From Aquimarina sp. BL5 (lineage in GTDB: Bacteria; Bacteroidota; Bacteroidia; Flavobacteriales; Flavobacteriaceae): a stretch of DNA of 64,000 nucleotides. Below the pieces are notes generated by a model, which was given only the letters and a program-made list of their open reading frames with translations, made no database searches and was not told the DNA's origin. The first letter of the stretch is position 1, and each line of letters begins with the position of its first letter. Position numbers and translations under genes: made by a program. Location of the stretch: positions 372,001-436,000 of the forward strand of contig NZ_CP031963.1 of the NCBI RefSeq assembly GCF_003443675.1. The letters run 5' to 3'. This document shows positions 35,855 to 44,192 of the stretch, piece by piece.

Positions 35855-36106
35855 CTAATTAAAATCTTCTCTTAAATAGAACATTAACTTAGCTTTATCA
35901 GTGAAGCTTTTTATAGCTATAATTTCACCATTCAATTTATTATATATGATTTCAGCAAACAGAAAATCTATATAAAATACACTATAGTAAAAATCGCGGT
36001 TAGCATCATTAATAGAAAAGAGGTGAATTCCTTTATTCCAAATGTGATGATATTTTTCGGATAAGTCTTGTGAATTAAAACGTTTTTCAAGGGTAGTTTT
36101 TTGCAT
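35855..36106 (-). CDS. Small conserved-type protein of unknown function, 83 residues
   Basis: 83 residues, MQKTTLEKRFNSQDLSEKYH at the start, no signal peptide. The composition (many aromatic residues, FYYSVFYIDFLFAEIIYN in the middle, then KLNGEIIAIKSF) suggests a small mixed alpha/beta cytoplasmic protein. Flavobacteria carry short proteins of this layout as single genes, but I cannot give a family name. It lies in an otherwise empty stretch, with 284 bp on one side and 194 bp on the other; its codon use is like its neighbours. Moderately sure it is real. Confidence 0.6.
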   Translation of the reverse strand: MQKTTLEKRFNSQDLSEKYHHIWNKGIHLFSINDANRDFYYSVFYIDFLFAEIIYNKLNGEIIAIKSFTDKAKLMFYLREDFN

Positions 36107-36300
36107 AAGCAGGGTTTTAAAAATTTAAGGCAAGTACAATCTACGGAAAAACCGTAAGAAAACAAACATAAAAACTTAAAAAAGATAATAATTCCCCATT
36201 TATTACTTGTAAATTACCCGGAAATAATCTAAACTAGTGTAAATAATTAATAGAGGAAATAGAATAATATCTTATTTTCGTAGTCGAAAAATGTATCGTA

Positions 36301-36972
36301 TTGGCTACTGTTTCTCAAAATATCTTTCTTACTAAAAAAGAAAAATTACGTTGTATTTCTTGTAATAAAAAAATTCCATTAGGAAAATCTTTTATCTCAG
36401 AGAGTGAAAATCATAAAGGCACTTGTTTTAGTTGTTCTCCCTTTGTGGGTTATGTACTATTGCCTCCTGGTAATGTAGCAATGACTAGAAGATCTAAGAA
36501 ATATTCTACGCTTTGTGGAGTTGTTCTAGAATGGAATCAACGCAGAAAACGATATGAACGTAGAGGGCAATTGGTAGAAGAAAAAGCGATAGAAAAAGCG
36601 CGTTTAGAATGTGAGAAAGACCAAGCATCCAGAGATCTTAAAAATAAGAAGGCAGCATTAGTTAGGGAGCAAAAGGATCGTGAATATATATTTAATTTTG
36701 CATTAGCGATCAGAGGGCGATATCCCAATTGCCCTGAAAAAAGGGAATTTGCAATTGCCATACATGCTTGTGAAAAATATAGTGGAAGAGTAGGGAGAAC
36801 GGCAGATGCAAAAGATTTTGACCCCAAAATGATCGATTTGGCGGTAGAAGCACATATTAGACATACAGAAACAAATTATGATGAACAATTTCGTAAAGGA
36901 AAACGTAAAAAAGAAATCAGATCTGATGTCCGATCCAATATTAACAGTGTCTTGAAAAAATGGAAACAATAG
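36301..36972 (+). CDS. DUF2293 protein with N-terminal zinc-ribbon-like segment
   Basis: 223 residues when started at TTG 36301. An ATG at 36291 is in another frame and no in-frame ATG fits. Residues 18-45 carry two CxxC pairs (RCISCNKK and TCFSCSPF), a probable zinc ribbon. The middle (YVLLPPGNVAMTRRSKKYS, VVLEWNQRRKRYERRG) and the C-terminal domain (AVEAHIRHTETNYDEQFRKG) are the DUF2293 signatures. The long charged helix between them (residues 95-130) suggests a coiled coil. DUF2293 has no known activity; the basic C-terminal part resembles nucleic-acid-binding proteins. It precedes two overlapping short genes on the same strand. Confidence 0.85.
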   Translation: MATVSQNIFLTKKEKLRCISCNKKIPLGKSFISESENHKGTCFSCSPFVGYVLLPPGNVAMTRRSKKYSTLCGVVLEWNQRRKRYERRGQLVEEKAIEKARLECEKDQASRDLKNKKAALVREQKDREYIFNFALAIRGRYPNCPEKREFAIAIHACEKYSGRVGRTADAKDFDPKMIDLAVEAHIRHTETNYDEQFRKGKRKKEIRSDVRSNINSVLKKWKQ

Positions 36973-37029
36973 GATTAAGAGGGTTTTGTTTTCTATTTTT
37001 GTGTATAGAATTACATGGTATCGAGTAAA

Positions 37030-37200
37030 ATGGCTAAAAAAGGAAGAGAAAAAAATACTCAGAATAAGGCAAAGCATACAAAGCTTATGAATCGTAAAAA
37101 GAATAAACTCCGAAAAGAAAAAGAGCTTAGAGCAGAACGATTAAAAGCAATTGTACAAAGAGCAAATGAGTCTAAGCAAAATGAACCTGATAATGAGTAA
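37030..37200 (+). CDS. Very basic 56-residue protein
   Basis: 56 residues from ATG 37030 (MAKKGREKNTQNKAKHTKLM); a second ATG at 37015 would add five. Over a third of the residues are Lys or Arg, with a helical, charged C-terminal half (KEKELRAERLKAIVQRANES), so an RNA- or ribosome-associated peptide is plausible. The stop overlaps the start of the YchJ-like gene (ATGAGTAA at 37193..37200), which implies coupled translation and supports it being real. No family is recognised. Confidence 0.6.
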   Translation: MAKKGREKNTQNKAKHTKLMNRKKNKLRKEKELRAERLKAIVQRANESKQNEPDNE

Positions 37201-37579
37201 ATGCTATTGTGGAAGGTCACAGACTTATGATAGTTGTTGTGGCAGTATTCATAACGATATAAGACAAGCATTAACTGCAGAAGATTTAATGAGATCTCGT
37301 TATACTGCTTTTGTATTGGCGAAAGGTGATTATTTAATGAAAAGCCACCATAGTTCGACCCGCTCTATTAAAGAAAAAAAATCTATTGTACAGTGGGCAA
37401 AATCTGTAAAATGGATCAAATTAGAAGTTTTACATACTACTAAAGGTCTAGCATCGGATGAAAAAGGTACTGTAACGTTCAAGGCTTTTTACTTTGAAAA
37501 TGGTGCATTGGAATTTATTCATGAAGATTCTTCATTCGTTAAAGAAAATGGTTATTGGGTATATCTTGGAGAAAATTAA
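37193..37579 (+). CDS. YchJ-family protein with SEC-C metal-binding motif
   Basis: 128 residues from ATG 37193, inside the last codons of the basic 56-residue gene. The N-terminus has the SEC-C zinc motif, KCYCGRSQTYDSCCG, at residues 3-17 (C-x-C...C-C in the YchJ form). It is followed by the YchJ domain: AEDLMRSRYTAFVLAKGDYL and the small alpha/beta fold ending in FVKENGYWVYLGEN. YchJ proteins are cytoplasmic and of unknown role, with an NTF2-like fold. Upstream frames at 37151 would lengthen the product by 14 residues not found in the family. A terminator hairpin follows. Confidence 0.9.
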   Translation: MSKCYCGRSQTYDSCCGSIHNDIRQALTAEDLMRSRYTAFVLAKGDYLMKSHHSSTRSIKEKKSIVQWAKSVKWIKLEVLHTTKGLASDEKGTVTFKAFYFENGALEFIHEDSSFVKENGYWVYLGEN

Positions 37580-37655
37580 TGCACGTACATAAAGTCAATA
37601 CTTATAAATATTTTGTAGAAATTTCACCTAATTATTCTAAGTTTCTAAATATAGA

Positions 37656-37682
37656 AACCCCACGATAGAATCTCGTAGGGTT
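37656..37682 (+). terminator. Hairpin after the YchJ-like gene
   Basis: AACCCCACGA at 37656..37665 pairs with TCGTAGGGTT at 37673..37682 with one mismatch, followed by a short T-rich stretch. Probable intrinsic terminator. Confidence 0.55.
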
Positions 37683-37735
37683 ATTTATGTCTTATTGTAT
37701 ACAATGGATATACATACAATAAAGCAGAAAAAGTG

Positions 37736-38299
37736 TTAGTTTCCTAAAAATACAGTATATACCACATTGTCTACGTTCCAACCTCTTTCATTAAAACATC
37801 TATTAGAAGCATCGGCATTTACAAAAGAAATTTTCTTTGGTCTGATTTGTCTTTGGATATCAGCGATATGAGCTTCGAACTGAAATTGATATATATCCAT
37901 ATTAATATCAGAGTCACCATCTATATAATAAGAATAGTCATAGGTAAATTGTTGAGCTTCTATTGGAAATATTATAATTCCTACAGGATAACTAATACAT
38001 CCCGAAGCATTAACATATTCTTCTATTTCTAAAGCGGCATCACTACCACAGCCAATATCACTATTTAGCGTACAACCCACTCTTTTCATAGTGGATATAC
38101 CATCCTCTTGCTTTTGTTGTAATTCTTCTAATAATTGTAACGTTTCTTGTTCATTAGAAACATCTTTTACGGTAACAAATTGCTGTACGTTAGGAGAAGA
38201 TTTTTGGATCTCAGGTGTTTCGTTTTCTTCTTTTTGGCAACTTGTAATGAATACAAATGAACAAAAGATAAGACTAAATTTTAATACGATTTTTTTCAT
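37736..38299 (-). CDS. Lipoprotein of unknown function, 187 residues
   Basis: Lipoprotein signal ending FITSCQKEENE; acidic residues after the Cys suggest surface display. A Gln/Glu-rich helix follows (ETLQLLEELQQKQED, about residues 52-66), then a compact Cys-containing domain with VGCTLNSDIGCGSDAA, SGCISYPVGIIIFPIE and ASNRCFNERGWN, ending YTVFLGN. Four cysteines could form disulfides outside the cell. I recognise no family. The domain looks globular with an alternating-strand pattern (QQFTYDYSYYIDGDSDINM). Single minus-strand gene, convergent with the YchJ-like unit. Confidence 0.78.
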   Translation of the reverse strand: MKKIVLKFSLIFCSFVFITSCQKEENETPEIQKSSPNVQQFVTVKDVSNEQETLQLLEELQQKQEDGISTMKRVGCTLNSDIGCGSDAALEIEEYVNASGCISYPVGIIIFPIEAQQFTYDYSYYIDGDSDINMDIYQFQFEAHIADIQRQIRPKKISFVNADASNRCFNERGWNVDNVVYTVFLGN

Positions 38300-38728
38300 T
38301 TTATGAACTTTTTGATTAAATAAAATTGGTTAATGATAGCACCAAAATTATTCAAAAAGAAGGGAATTTTTCAGTTCAATAAAATTGTTTACCTAAAGAT
38401 AAAATCTAGAATAAAAAAGTAATTATAAATTAATTGAAAAGTCTTTTTTTTAAGGTTTATACTAGTTCTTTAACAAGTCTATCTTTATTCTAAATCATCG
38501 GCAAGTAACTTGTTTACAGTGTTTTATTGATGAAATAGATAATGTGTTTTATAAAATTGTTTATAACCGAATTTTTTGCAGTTTTTGAAATTTTAAATAT
38601 GAAATGGGTAACAAAATTATTCCTCAGTTATATAAAGGTGTAATATCAAAAAGCGCGCTTGATAAATACAACTTTTTTTGAGGTCGCCGAAAATCTTAAA
38701 GAGTAGGCAAAATCTAAACATACAAATA
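38300..38728. other. 429-bp region upstream of the RiPP precursor gene
   Basis: Gene-free. It holds the promoter region of the minus-strand lipoprotein and of the plus-strand precursor gene. A perfect 10-bp palindrome, AAGCGCGCTT at 38651..38660, stands out against the AT-rich surroundings about 70 bp before the precursor start and could be an operator. No exact TANNTTTG box is placed convincingly. Confidence 0.5.
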
Positions 38729-38944
38729 ATGAAAAAGGTATTCTTATTACCAAGAGGCTTAGACAAGTTTTCTTCAAAGGAACTTAAAAACATGGAAGCT
38801 ATTTTAGGAGGAACAATCGATGTCCCTGTAGAAATATACTATCCAACTAGTGGCGGTAGAAGATGTGCAGATGGCCAGGTTTGGTCAGAAACATTACAAA
38901 AATGTGTTCCGATTGTTATCGGAGTACCTATTGAACGTAGGTAG
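38729..38944 (+). CDS. GG-leader peptide precursor (probable RiPP)
   Basis: 71 residues from ATG 38729 (MKKVFLLPRG); a start at 38678 would add 17 residues that break the leader pattern. Residues 1-28 look like a double-glycine leader: positively charged start, helix SSKELKNMEAILGG, cleavage expected after Gly28. The 43-residue core is TIDVPVEIYYPTSGGRRCAD followed by GQVWSETLQKCVPIVIGVPI and ERR: two Cys (core 18 and 31), one Trp, two adjacent Tyr and a Pro/Val/Ile tail. A radical SAM/SPASM enzyme gene follows 210 bp downstream on the same strand, so post-translational cross-linking is the likely fate. No transporter or C39 protease is close by. The leader type is seen; modification and activity are inferred. 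Confidence 0.72.
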   Translation: MKKVFLLPRGLDKFSSKELKNMEAILGGTIDVPVEIYYPTSGGRRCADGQVWSETLQKCVPIVIGVPIERR

Positions 38945-39052
38945 ACGATTAAGAAATGGGTGTTAATTTTCTTAGTGATAGTCACTATAGAACTTTAACA
39001 ATCACTATTTCAAATTCGTATATAGAAAAGGGTTGATCTATCAATCCATAAA

Positions 39053-39115
39053 ATACTAAGCGAAGCCAGAGAAACTTACTTGTACAATCTATTATCTCTG
39101 AACTTCGCTTAGTAT
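39053..39115 (+). promoter_or_regulatory. Long intercistronic hairpin between precursor and maturase
   Basis: ATACTAAGCGAAG at 39053..39065 is the exact reverse complement of CTTCGCTTAGTAT at 39103..39115; a second stem inside pairs CAGAGA at 39067..39072 with TCTCTG at 39095..39100. There is no T-run. A smaller hairpin, TAGTGA-TAG-TCACTA, lies at 38973..38987. Such structures commonly protect or attenuate so that the precursor is made in excess over its enzyme. Confidence 0.6.
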
Positions 39116-39154
39116 GCTAAATAAACGACTTTAACTTCTTAAAAAACACAACTC

Positions 39155-40378
39155 ATGCAATTCGATGCCTTAATACTCAAGGTTGCCAGTAGATGCAATC
39201 TTAATTGTTCTTATTGTTTTATGTATAATCTTGGCGATACAACCTATAAAAGGCAGCCTAAATTTATGTCATATGATATGATCGATTCGATTTTAGAAAA
39301 AACCAAAAAATACATTCTGAGATATAACAAAAAAGAGTTTTCATTTATCTTTCATGGAGGAGAGCCTTTATTAATAGAAAAGGATTTTTATAGAGCTTTT
39401 ATTACCAAAGCGAATACTATTAAAGAAACGTTACAAGATGTCGTTTTTAGATACGACATTCAGACCAATGGAGTTTTGATTGATAAGGATTGGTGTTCAT
39501 TGTTTAGAGAGTTACAGATTTATCCCAGTACCAGCGTAGATGGTACCAAAAAAGCACACGATATGTTCCGAGTGGATCATAAGGGTAATGGAAGTTATGA
39601 TCAAGTTTTTAATGCAGTAACATTACTTAAAAATCAAATAGGGTATGCCGACACGGTTTGTGTAATTAATATAGAGGAAGAACCAAAAGCTATTTATGAA
39701 AGTTTTAAAAAGATGCAGGTGAATTCTGTAAATTTTTTAATTCCTGATTTCACACATGATAACTTTCCATTTGATATGGAAAAAAGTGAAATGGCGGATT
39801 GGTTGATTGTATTATTTGATATTTGGATACAAGATCCGAATAGATATAAAATACCAATGTTCATTGGGATAATGAATAGGTTACTAGGTGTTACCGAGAA
39901 TTCTAATAATGAATCGGCAGTATTAGTAATTGAAACTAATGGGGGAATTGAAGCAATCGATTCATTGAAAGCCTGTGGTCATGGATTTACTAAGTCGGAA
40001 ATGAATGTATTGAATAATGATTTTTCTGATATCAAAAATTCACCACTAGGAAAATTATATTTCGAAGATAGTACTACAAAACTATGTTCTCAATGTTTAG
40101 AATGTCCTATTCGAGATGTTTGTCAGGGAGGAAGATTAGTACATCGATTTAAAAAGGAGAATGGTTTTAATAATCCATCTGTATATTGTAAAGATCTTAT
40201 TAAATTCATAGCTCATGTTCAGAATACACTGATCGGTCTTTTTCCAGAACTATATTCTAAAGAGCATATAGATCGCATGAAAACTGATGAGATAATGAGA
40301 TATGTTAATGATGCACATAAAAAAAAACGTACAAACATCAGTTATACTGATGAACTAGAGTTTTTTGGACAAATTTAA
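39155..40378 (+). CDS. Radical SAM/SPASM peptide maturase
   Basis: 407 residues. The radical SAM cluster motif is C14-x3-C18-x2-C21 (ASRCNLNCSYCFMY), followed by the GGEP motif (FIFHGGEPLL). The C-terminal SPASM region has Cys274 (KACGHG), Cys311, Cys314, Cys317 and Cys323 (LCSQCLECPIRDVCQGG) and Cys345 (YCKDL), with GRLVHRF and NGFNNPSVYC, which are typical of peptide-modifying members. The N-terminal LKVASRCNLNCSYCFMYN resembles the FxsB-like maturases that join side chains in three-residue cyclophanes. With the GG-leader precursor just upstream it forms a minimal RiPP cassette. The reaction and the residues joined are inferred only. Confidence 0.88.
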   Translation: MQFDALILKVASRCNLNCSYCFMYNLGDTTYKRQPKFMSYDMIDSILEKTKKYILRYNKKEFSFIFHGGEPLLIEKDFYRAFITKANTIKETLQDVVFRYDIQTNGVLIDKDWCSLFRELQIYPSTSVDGTKKAHDMFRVDHKGNGSYDQVFNAVTLLKNQIGYADTVCVINIEEEPKAIYESFKKMQVNSVNFLIPDFTHDNFPFDMEKSEMADWLIVLFDIWIQDPNRYKIPMFIGIMNRLLGVTENSNNESAVLVIETNGGIEAIDSLKACGHGFTKSEMNVLNNDFSDIKNSPLGKLYFEDSTTKLCSQCLECPIRDVCQGGRLVHRFKKENGFNNPSVYCKDLIKFIAHVQNTLIGLFPELYSKEHIDRMKTDEIMRYVNDAHKKKRTNISYTDELEFFGQI

Positions 40379-40462
40379 AGTTGTAATAGTGCTTTGTAGG
40401 TTTTATTTTTTAATGAAATCAAAATCAACTTAAAATATATTTTCCAACAATGAACTGTTAAA

Positions 40463-40496
40463 AACTTGTTTTCTTTTTCTCCTAAAAAAACAAGTT
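40463..40496 (+). terminator. Possible terminator after the maturase gene
   Basis: AACTTGTTTT at 40463..40472 pairs with AAAACAAGTT at 40487..40496, 85 bp after the maturase stop; a short T-containing stretch follows. It separates the RiPP genes from the next gene, but is AT-rich and uncertain. Confidence 0.4.
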
Positions 40497-40517
40497 CTTT
40501 GTTCACGGAAAAAAAAA

Positions 40518-41093
40518 TTGTCATTGGAAGAGCAAGTTGTTACAACAAAGAAATTTACTAGAAATAATTTCTTTAAGAATACTTATTGTGTATTCAAAGG
40601 AGTACGATTAAGAGAAATATCTAGAAGAAAGCCACATTATCGTAGTGAATCCGGTAGTACATATTATTATACAACTAACGGAGTATATCGATTATCCAAT
40701 CATTGGGGAAGAGCAGCCAAATGTAACTGGAGACTGGTTTCAGAAATCCCTGTAGAGATTGATGATCTACGTTTAGGGTATGCGGATTGGACAGATTTTA
40801 GAGAGAATTTAAGTGAAGATGTAGATGCATATTATATAGCTGTAGATTTTGAAACGAAAACCGTGAGTTATAAGCATAAAGATAATCCAGCCTACGATCA
40901 GATAGCAATTATTAGACCTGTGGATGCCACTCGTAAATTGATTAAGCAAATTAAGAATCTTTTAGAAGATCATAAATGGGCAAAATATTACGATTACGAT
41001 GATTTAGATGAGTTCAGAAAAGAAGTAATTCTGGAACTAGTTAATACCAATAAATCATTGCAGGAGATACGACAGGAATTGGCTGCTTATTAA
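40518..41093 (+). CDS. Conserved-type protein of unknown function, 191 residues
   Basis: 191 residues from TTG 40518 (MSLEEQVV); no in-frame ATG fits better. It has no signal peptide or membrane segment. The N-terminal part is basic and aromatic (NTYCVFKGVRLREISRRKPH, then SGSTYYYTTNGVYRLSNHWG, RAAKCNWRLVSEIP), and the C-terminal part is helical and acidic (DYDDLDEFRKEVILELVNTN). The middle SNHWGRAAKCNWRL block looks like a folded core conserved in flavobacteria, in genomes where no RiPP is involved as far as I recall. Although it follows the maturase gene on the same strand, the hairpin at 40463 and the 139-bp gap argue against a shared role. Function unknown. Confidence 0.75.
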   Translation: MSLEEQVVTTKKFTRNNFFKNTYCVFKGVRLREISRRKPHYRSESGSTYYYTTNGVYRLSNHWGRAAKCNWRLVSEIPVEIDDLRLGYADWTDFRENLSEDVDAYYIAVDFETKTVSYKHKDNPAYDQIAIIRPVDATRKLIKQIKNLLEDHKWAKYYDYDDLDEFRKEVILELVNTNKSLQEIRQELAAY

Positions 41094-41099
41094 ATAATG

Positions 41100-41972
41100 C
41101 TATTCTGGCATTACTACGTAACTATCATCATTCGGAACCTTAGGGAATTGTTTGTTTTTCCATTTATTTTTAGCTTCTTCCAGTCTCTCTTTACTTGATG
41201 CTACAAAGTTCCAGTAGATATGTCGTTCTTCAGGAAATGGTTGCCCACCAAATAATAAAAGATGTGTGTTGGGTTCTAAAATAACAGAACAGCTATCCTC
41301 TATTTTAGAAACCAGCATATTTCCTTTTGTAATCGTAGTTTCACATGCTTGTATTTCACCATCAACTATGCAGATACCTATTTCTCCTTGTAACTCTCCT
41401 TTGATTTGTAATTCATAACGTTCTGTACTTTTTACTTCTACCATAAACAGCTCAGAATGCACCGGTAAAGGCGACTCTTTTCCGTATCCTTTTCCTGCGA
41501 TGAGTTTAAATTCTGTAGTTCCATCTGCCCAAGTAGGTAAATCACTTTTATCTAAATGATGAAACTCTGGTTCCATATCTTCCAGATGTTTTGGCAAAGC
41601 CACCCAAATCTGATATCCGTGTGCTAAAAATTCTGAGCCATCTCTCATATCTCGTGGAGTACGTTCTGTATGAGTAACGCCTTTTCCGGCAACCATCCAG
41701 TTTACAGAACCTGGAGAAATTCGTTGGTTGGTACCGATACTATCCTGATGCATAATTTCGCCATCTAATAAATAGGTTAATGTGGATAACCCAATATGAG
41801 GATGCTGACCAACATCCATATACTTTCCTTTTTTGATCATGGTAGGTCCCATATGATCTATAAAAATAAAAGGACCAACCATTCTTTTCTTTCTAAACGG
41901 AATGAGCCTTCCTACCAGGAAATCACCAATATCACGACTGCGTTCTTCAATTATTAATCCTTGATTAGACAT
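41100..41972 (-). CDS. Pirin-family protein
   Basis: 290 residues, two cupin domains. The first holds the metal site of pirins: DVGQHPHIGLSTLTYLLDG (two His), HQDSIGTNQRI and THTERTPRD (His and Glu). The second domain is degenerate, ending in RHIYWNFVASSKERLEEAK, the usual pirin end. Pirins are iron-binding cupins; some oxidise quercetin, others act as redox-linked regulators. It is convergent with the preceding gene with only six bases between stops, and divergent from the antiporter gene. Confidence 0.92.
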   Translation of the reverse strand: MSNQGLIIEERSRDIGDFLVGRLIPFRKKRMVGPFIFIDHMGPTMIKKGKYMDVGQHPHIGLSTLTYLLDGEIMHQDSIGTNQRISPGSVNWMVAGKGVTHTERTPRDMRDGSEFLAHGYQIWVALPKHLEDMEPEFHHLDKSDLPTWADGTTEFKLIAGKGYGKESPLPVHSELFMVEVKSTERYELQIKGELQGEIGICIVDGEIQACETTITKGNMLVSKIEDSCSVILEPNTHLLLFGGQPFPEERHIYWNFVASSKERLEEAKNKWKNKQFPKVPNDDSYVVMPE

Positions 41973-42128
41973 TAAAACAGTTTTTTATTTAGAATTTCTA
42001 AAATACACTTTTTGGTAAGAGCGTTACGTTAAATAAATATTAAGTAGTAATACGATAATTACCTAAGAGGTAGATGAAATTATTTTACTATCTTTTCCCC
42101 AGTAATCTTAAATAACCTAAATTAACCA

Positions 42129-43451
42129 ATGGAAATATTTTCTTCTTATAATCTAATTATAGGTACTTCGCTTACAATCATTCTTTCTTTTATTTTTAAT
42201 GGTATCGCTAAAAAAACGAATATTCCTTCAGTATTAATGCTTATTATTCTTGGGATTGTTTATCAATATGGTATTAAGACATTTGGTGCAGAATCTCCTG
42301 ATTTCATGGATGAGCTTAAGGTATTAGGTACCGTTGGTTTAATATTGATTGTTTTAGAAGCCGCTTTAGAATTAAAACTAAAACGTGAAAAATTGGTCCC
42401 TATTTTCAAATCGCTAGTTATTTCGTTATTAGGATTGGTAGCTTCTGCTTATGCAGCAGCCATTATTTTAAAAGCTTTAGTTGACGGAATGACAATGCAA
42501 TCTGCATTACTATATGCTACACCATTATCCATTTTATCGAGTGCTATTATTATTCCTAGTGTTGCGGGATTATCAGAGGACAAGAAGGAATTTCATGTAT
42601 ACGAAAGTACGTTCTCGGATATTTTGGGCATCACAATGTTTTATTTTCTTGCAGGAAAGTTAAATCCCGCTGAAGATACAGGAGTAGCTGGTTTTGGGTT
42701 TAATCTAATTCTTACTATTATTATTTCGTTAATAGTCAGCTATGGAATTATCCTAATTTTTCAAAAAATCAAGAGTCAGGTAAAACTTTTCCTGTTGATT
42801 GCAGTTTTATTATTATTGTATGGTTTAGGTGGAAAAATACATTTATCATCATTAATTATTATACTGATTTTTGGTTTGGTAATAGCAAATATGAAACTGT
42901 TTTTTCAGTGGAAATTGGAAAATCTGCTTGATTATGAAAAGGCAAAGGCTATTTACCATGAGTTGCATGTAATCACTGCAGAAACTGCTTTTGTGGTAAG
43001 AACTCTTTTCTTTGTAATCTTTGGAATTACCATAACACTATCTTCATTACTAAACTTAAAAGTAGCCTTGATAAGTATTTTGATTATTATATCTATTTAT
43101 TTGATACGATATGTACTATTACGAATATTTGTTGGTAAAGACATATCACCGCAATTATTCATTGCACCAAGAGGTTTAATAACTATTTTGTTATTTTATG
43201 CTATTCCTGCAGAAGCAATGGTCCCTGGTTTTGAACCTGGAATTTTATTATTTGTAATTATCGGAACCAGCTTAATTATGACAGGTGGAATGATACGTGA
43301 TAAAAGAATGAAAGGAGCAGTACTTACTCCAGAAGAAGTCGAAGCAGCTGCTGATGCTGAAGTGGAATTTATAATGAATACCACTACAGATCTCAGTGAA
43401 ATAGAAGCGACTGATAATGATGATATTGATGAAGAAACCATAAGTAATTAG
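42129..43451 (+). CDS. Cation:proton antiporter (CPA1/NhaP-like)
   Basis: 440 residues with about eleven to twelve transmembrane helices from residue 5 to 400, and a hydrophilic acidic tail (EEVEAAADAEVEF, then SEIEATDNDDIDEETISN). The family landmarks are present: GIVYQYGI in helix 2, ATPLSILSSAIIIPSVAGL (helix 5, in place of the ND pair seen in many CPA1 members) and APRGLITILLFYAIP near the C-terminus. It moves Na+ or K+ against protons across the inner membrane. Its stop is one base from the start of a WYL-type regulator, so that regulator is co-transcribed and probably responds to the same condition. Confidence 0.9.
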   Translation: MEIFSSYNLIIGTSLTIILSFIFNGIAKKTNIPSVLMLIILGIVYQYGIKTFGAESPDFMDELKVLGTVGLILIVLEAALELKLKREKLVPIFKSLVISLLGLVASAYAAAIILKALVDGMTMQSALLYATPLSILSSAIIIPSVAGLSEDKKEFHVYESTFSDILGITMFYFLAGKLNPAEDTGVAGFGFNLILTIIISLIVSYGIILIFQKIKSQVKLFLLIAVLLLLYGLGGKIHLSSLIIILIFGLVIANMKLFFQWKLENLLDYEKAKAIYHELHVITAETAFVVRTLFFVIFGITITLSSLLNLKVALISILIIISIYLIRYVLLRIFVGKDISPQLFIAPRGLITILLFYAIPAEAMVPGFEPGILLFVIIGTSLIMTGGMIRDKRMKGAVLTPEEVEAAADAEVEFIMNTTTDLSEIEATDNDDIDEETISN

Positions 43452-43452
43452 A

Positions 43453-44133
43453 ATGAAAAGATTACATCGGTTAACGGCGATCTTGGTAAAATTACAATCT
43501 AAAAAAGTCGTTCAAGCTTCGGATTTGGCTGATAAATTTGATGTTAGCGTACGAACTATCTATCGTGATATGTTAGCATTATCTGATGCTGGGGTTCCGA
43601 TAGGAGCAGAAGCTGGTACTGGTTATTTTTTGGTTGATGGATATTCACTGCCTCCAATTATGTTTAGCGAAAAAGAAGCCAATGCTCTTATTACGGCTTC
43701 TAAAATAATAGAGACTAATAACGACGAGTCACTAATTTCTGACTTTAATGAAGCTATAGAAAAGGTGAAAGCAATTCTAAATGCAACTCAAAAAGAAAAA
43801 TTAGAACTTTTAGAAAAACGAATCGTTAGTCCTCCTTATGAAAAATCGCCTTCTAGTACTTATTTATCTGTAATTCAAAAAGCAATTACTGATTTAAGAG
43901 TTCTTAAAATTCAATATACAGCAGCTTCTAAAGAATATACTGAACGAACAATAGAACCACTTGGAGTATATTTTACTCATACGATTTGGGTAGTGATTGC
44001 TTATTGTAGATTGCGTAAGGATTATCGCGAATTTAGAACTGATAGAATCATTAACCTTATCGAAACATCAGACTTATTTCCTACTAAACTATTTACCCTA
44101 GAAGATTATTTTAAGAAATATCGGGAAAATTAG
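43453..44133 (+). CDS. YafY/WYL-family transcriptional regulator
   Basis: 226 residues. An N-terminal winged helix-turn-helix of the HTH_11 (DeoR-like) type, residues 1-60 (QASDLADKFDVSVRTIYRDM), is followed by a WYL-type ligand domain from about 130 to 205 (AITDLRVLKIQYTAASKEYT, TIEPLGVYFTHTIWVVIAYC and RLRKDYREFRTDRI). WYL domains sense nucleotides or other small ligands and control stress or antiphage genes. Here the gene begins one base after the antiporter stop, so it is likely an autogenous regulator of that operon. It is an ordinary single-copy regulator with no phage-defence gene nearby. Confidence 0.9.
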   Translation: MKRLHRLTAILVKLQSKKVVQASDLADKFDVSVRTIYRDMLALSDAGVPIGAEAGTGYFLVDGYSLPPIMFSEKEANALITASKIIETNNDESLISDFNEAIEKVKAILNATQKEKLELLEKRIVSPPYEKSPSSTYLSVIQKAITDLRVLKIQYTAASKEYTERTIEPLGVYFTHTIWVVIAYCRLRKDYREFRTDRIINLIETSDLFPTKLFTLEDYFKKYREN

Positions 44134-44192
44134 TAATTACTACTGACATAAGGTTGTCATAGGCCTCTAGTAATTTTGACTAAAATTAAATA

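Noticed and set aside
38956..39036. A 26-codon ATG frame between the RiPP precursor and the maturase
   Set aside because: Too short, no GG leader or similarity to the precursor; probably chance.
43196..43441. A Ser/Ile-rich minus-strand frame within the antiporter gene
   Set aside because: Antisense shadow of a conserved transporter; low-complexity composition.
42129..44133. WYL regulator as part of an antiphage defence island
   Set aside because: It is one base from an antiporter gene and no defence genes are near.
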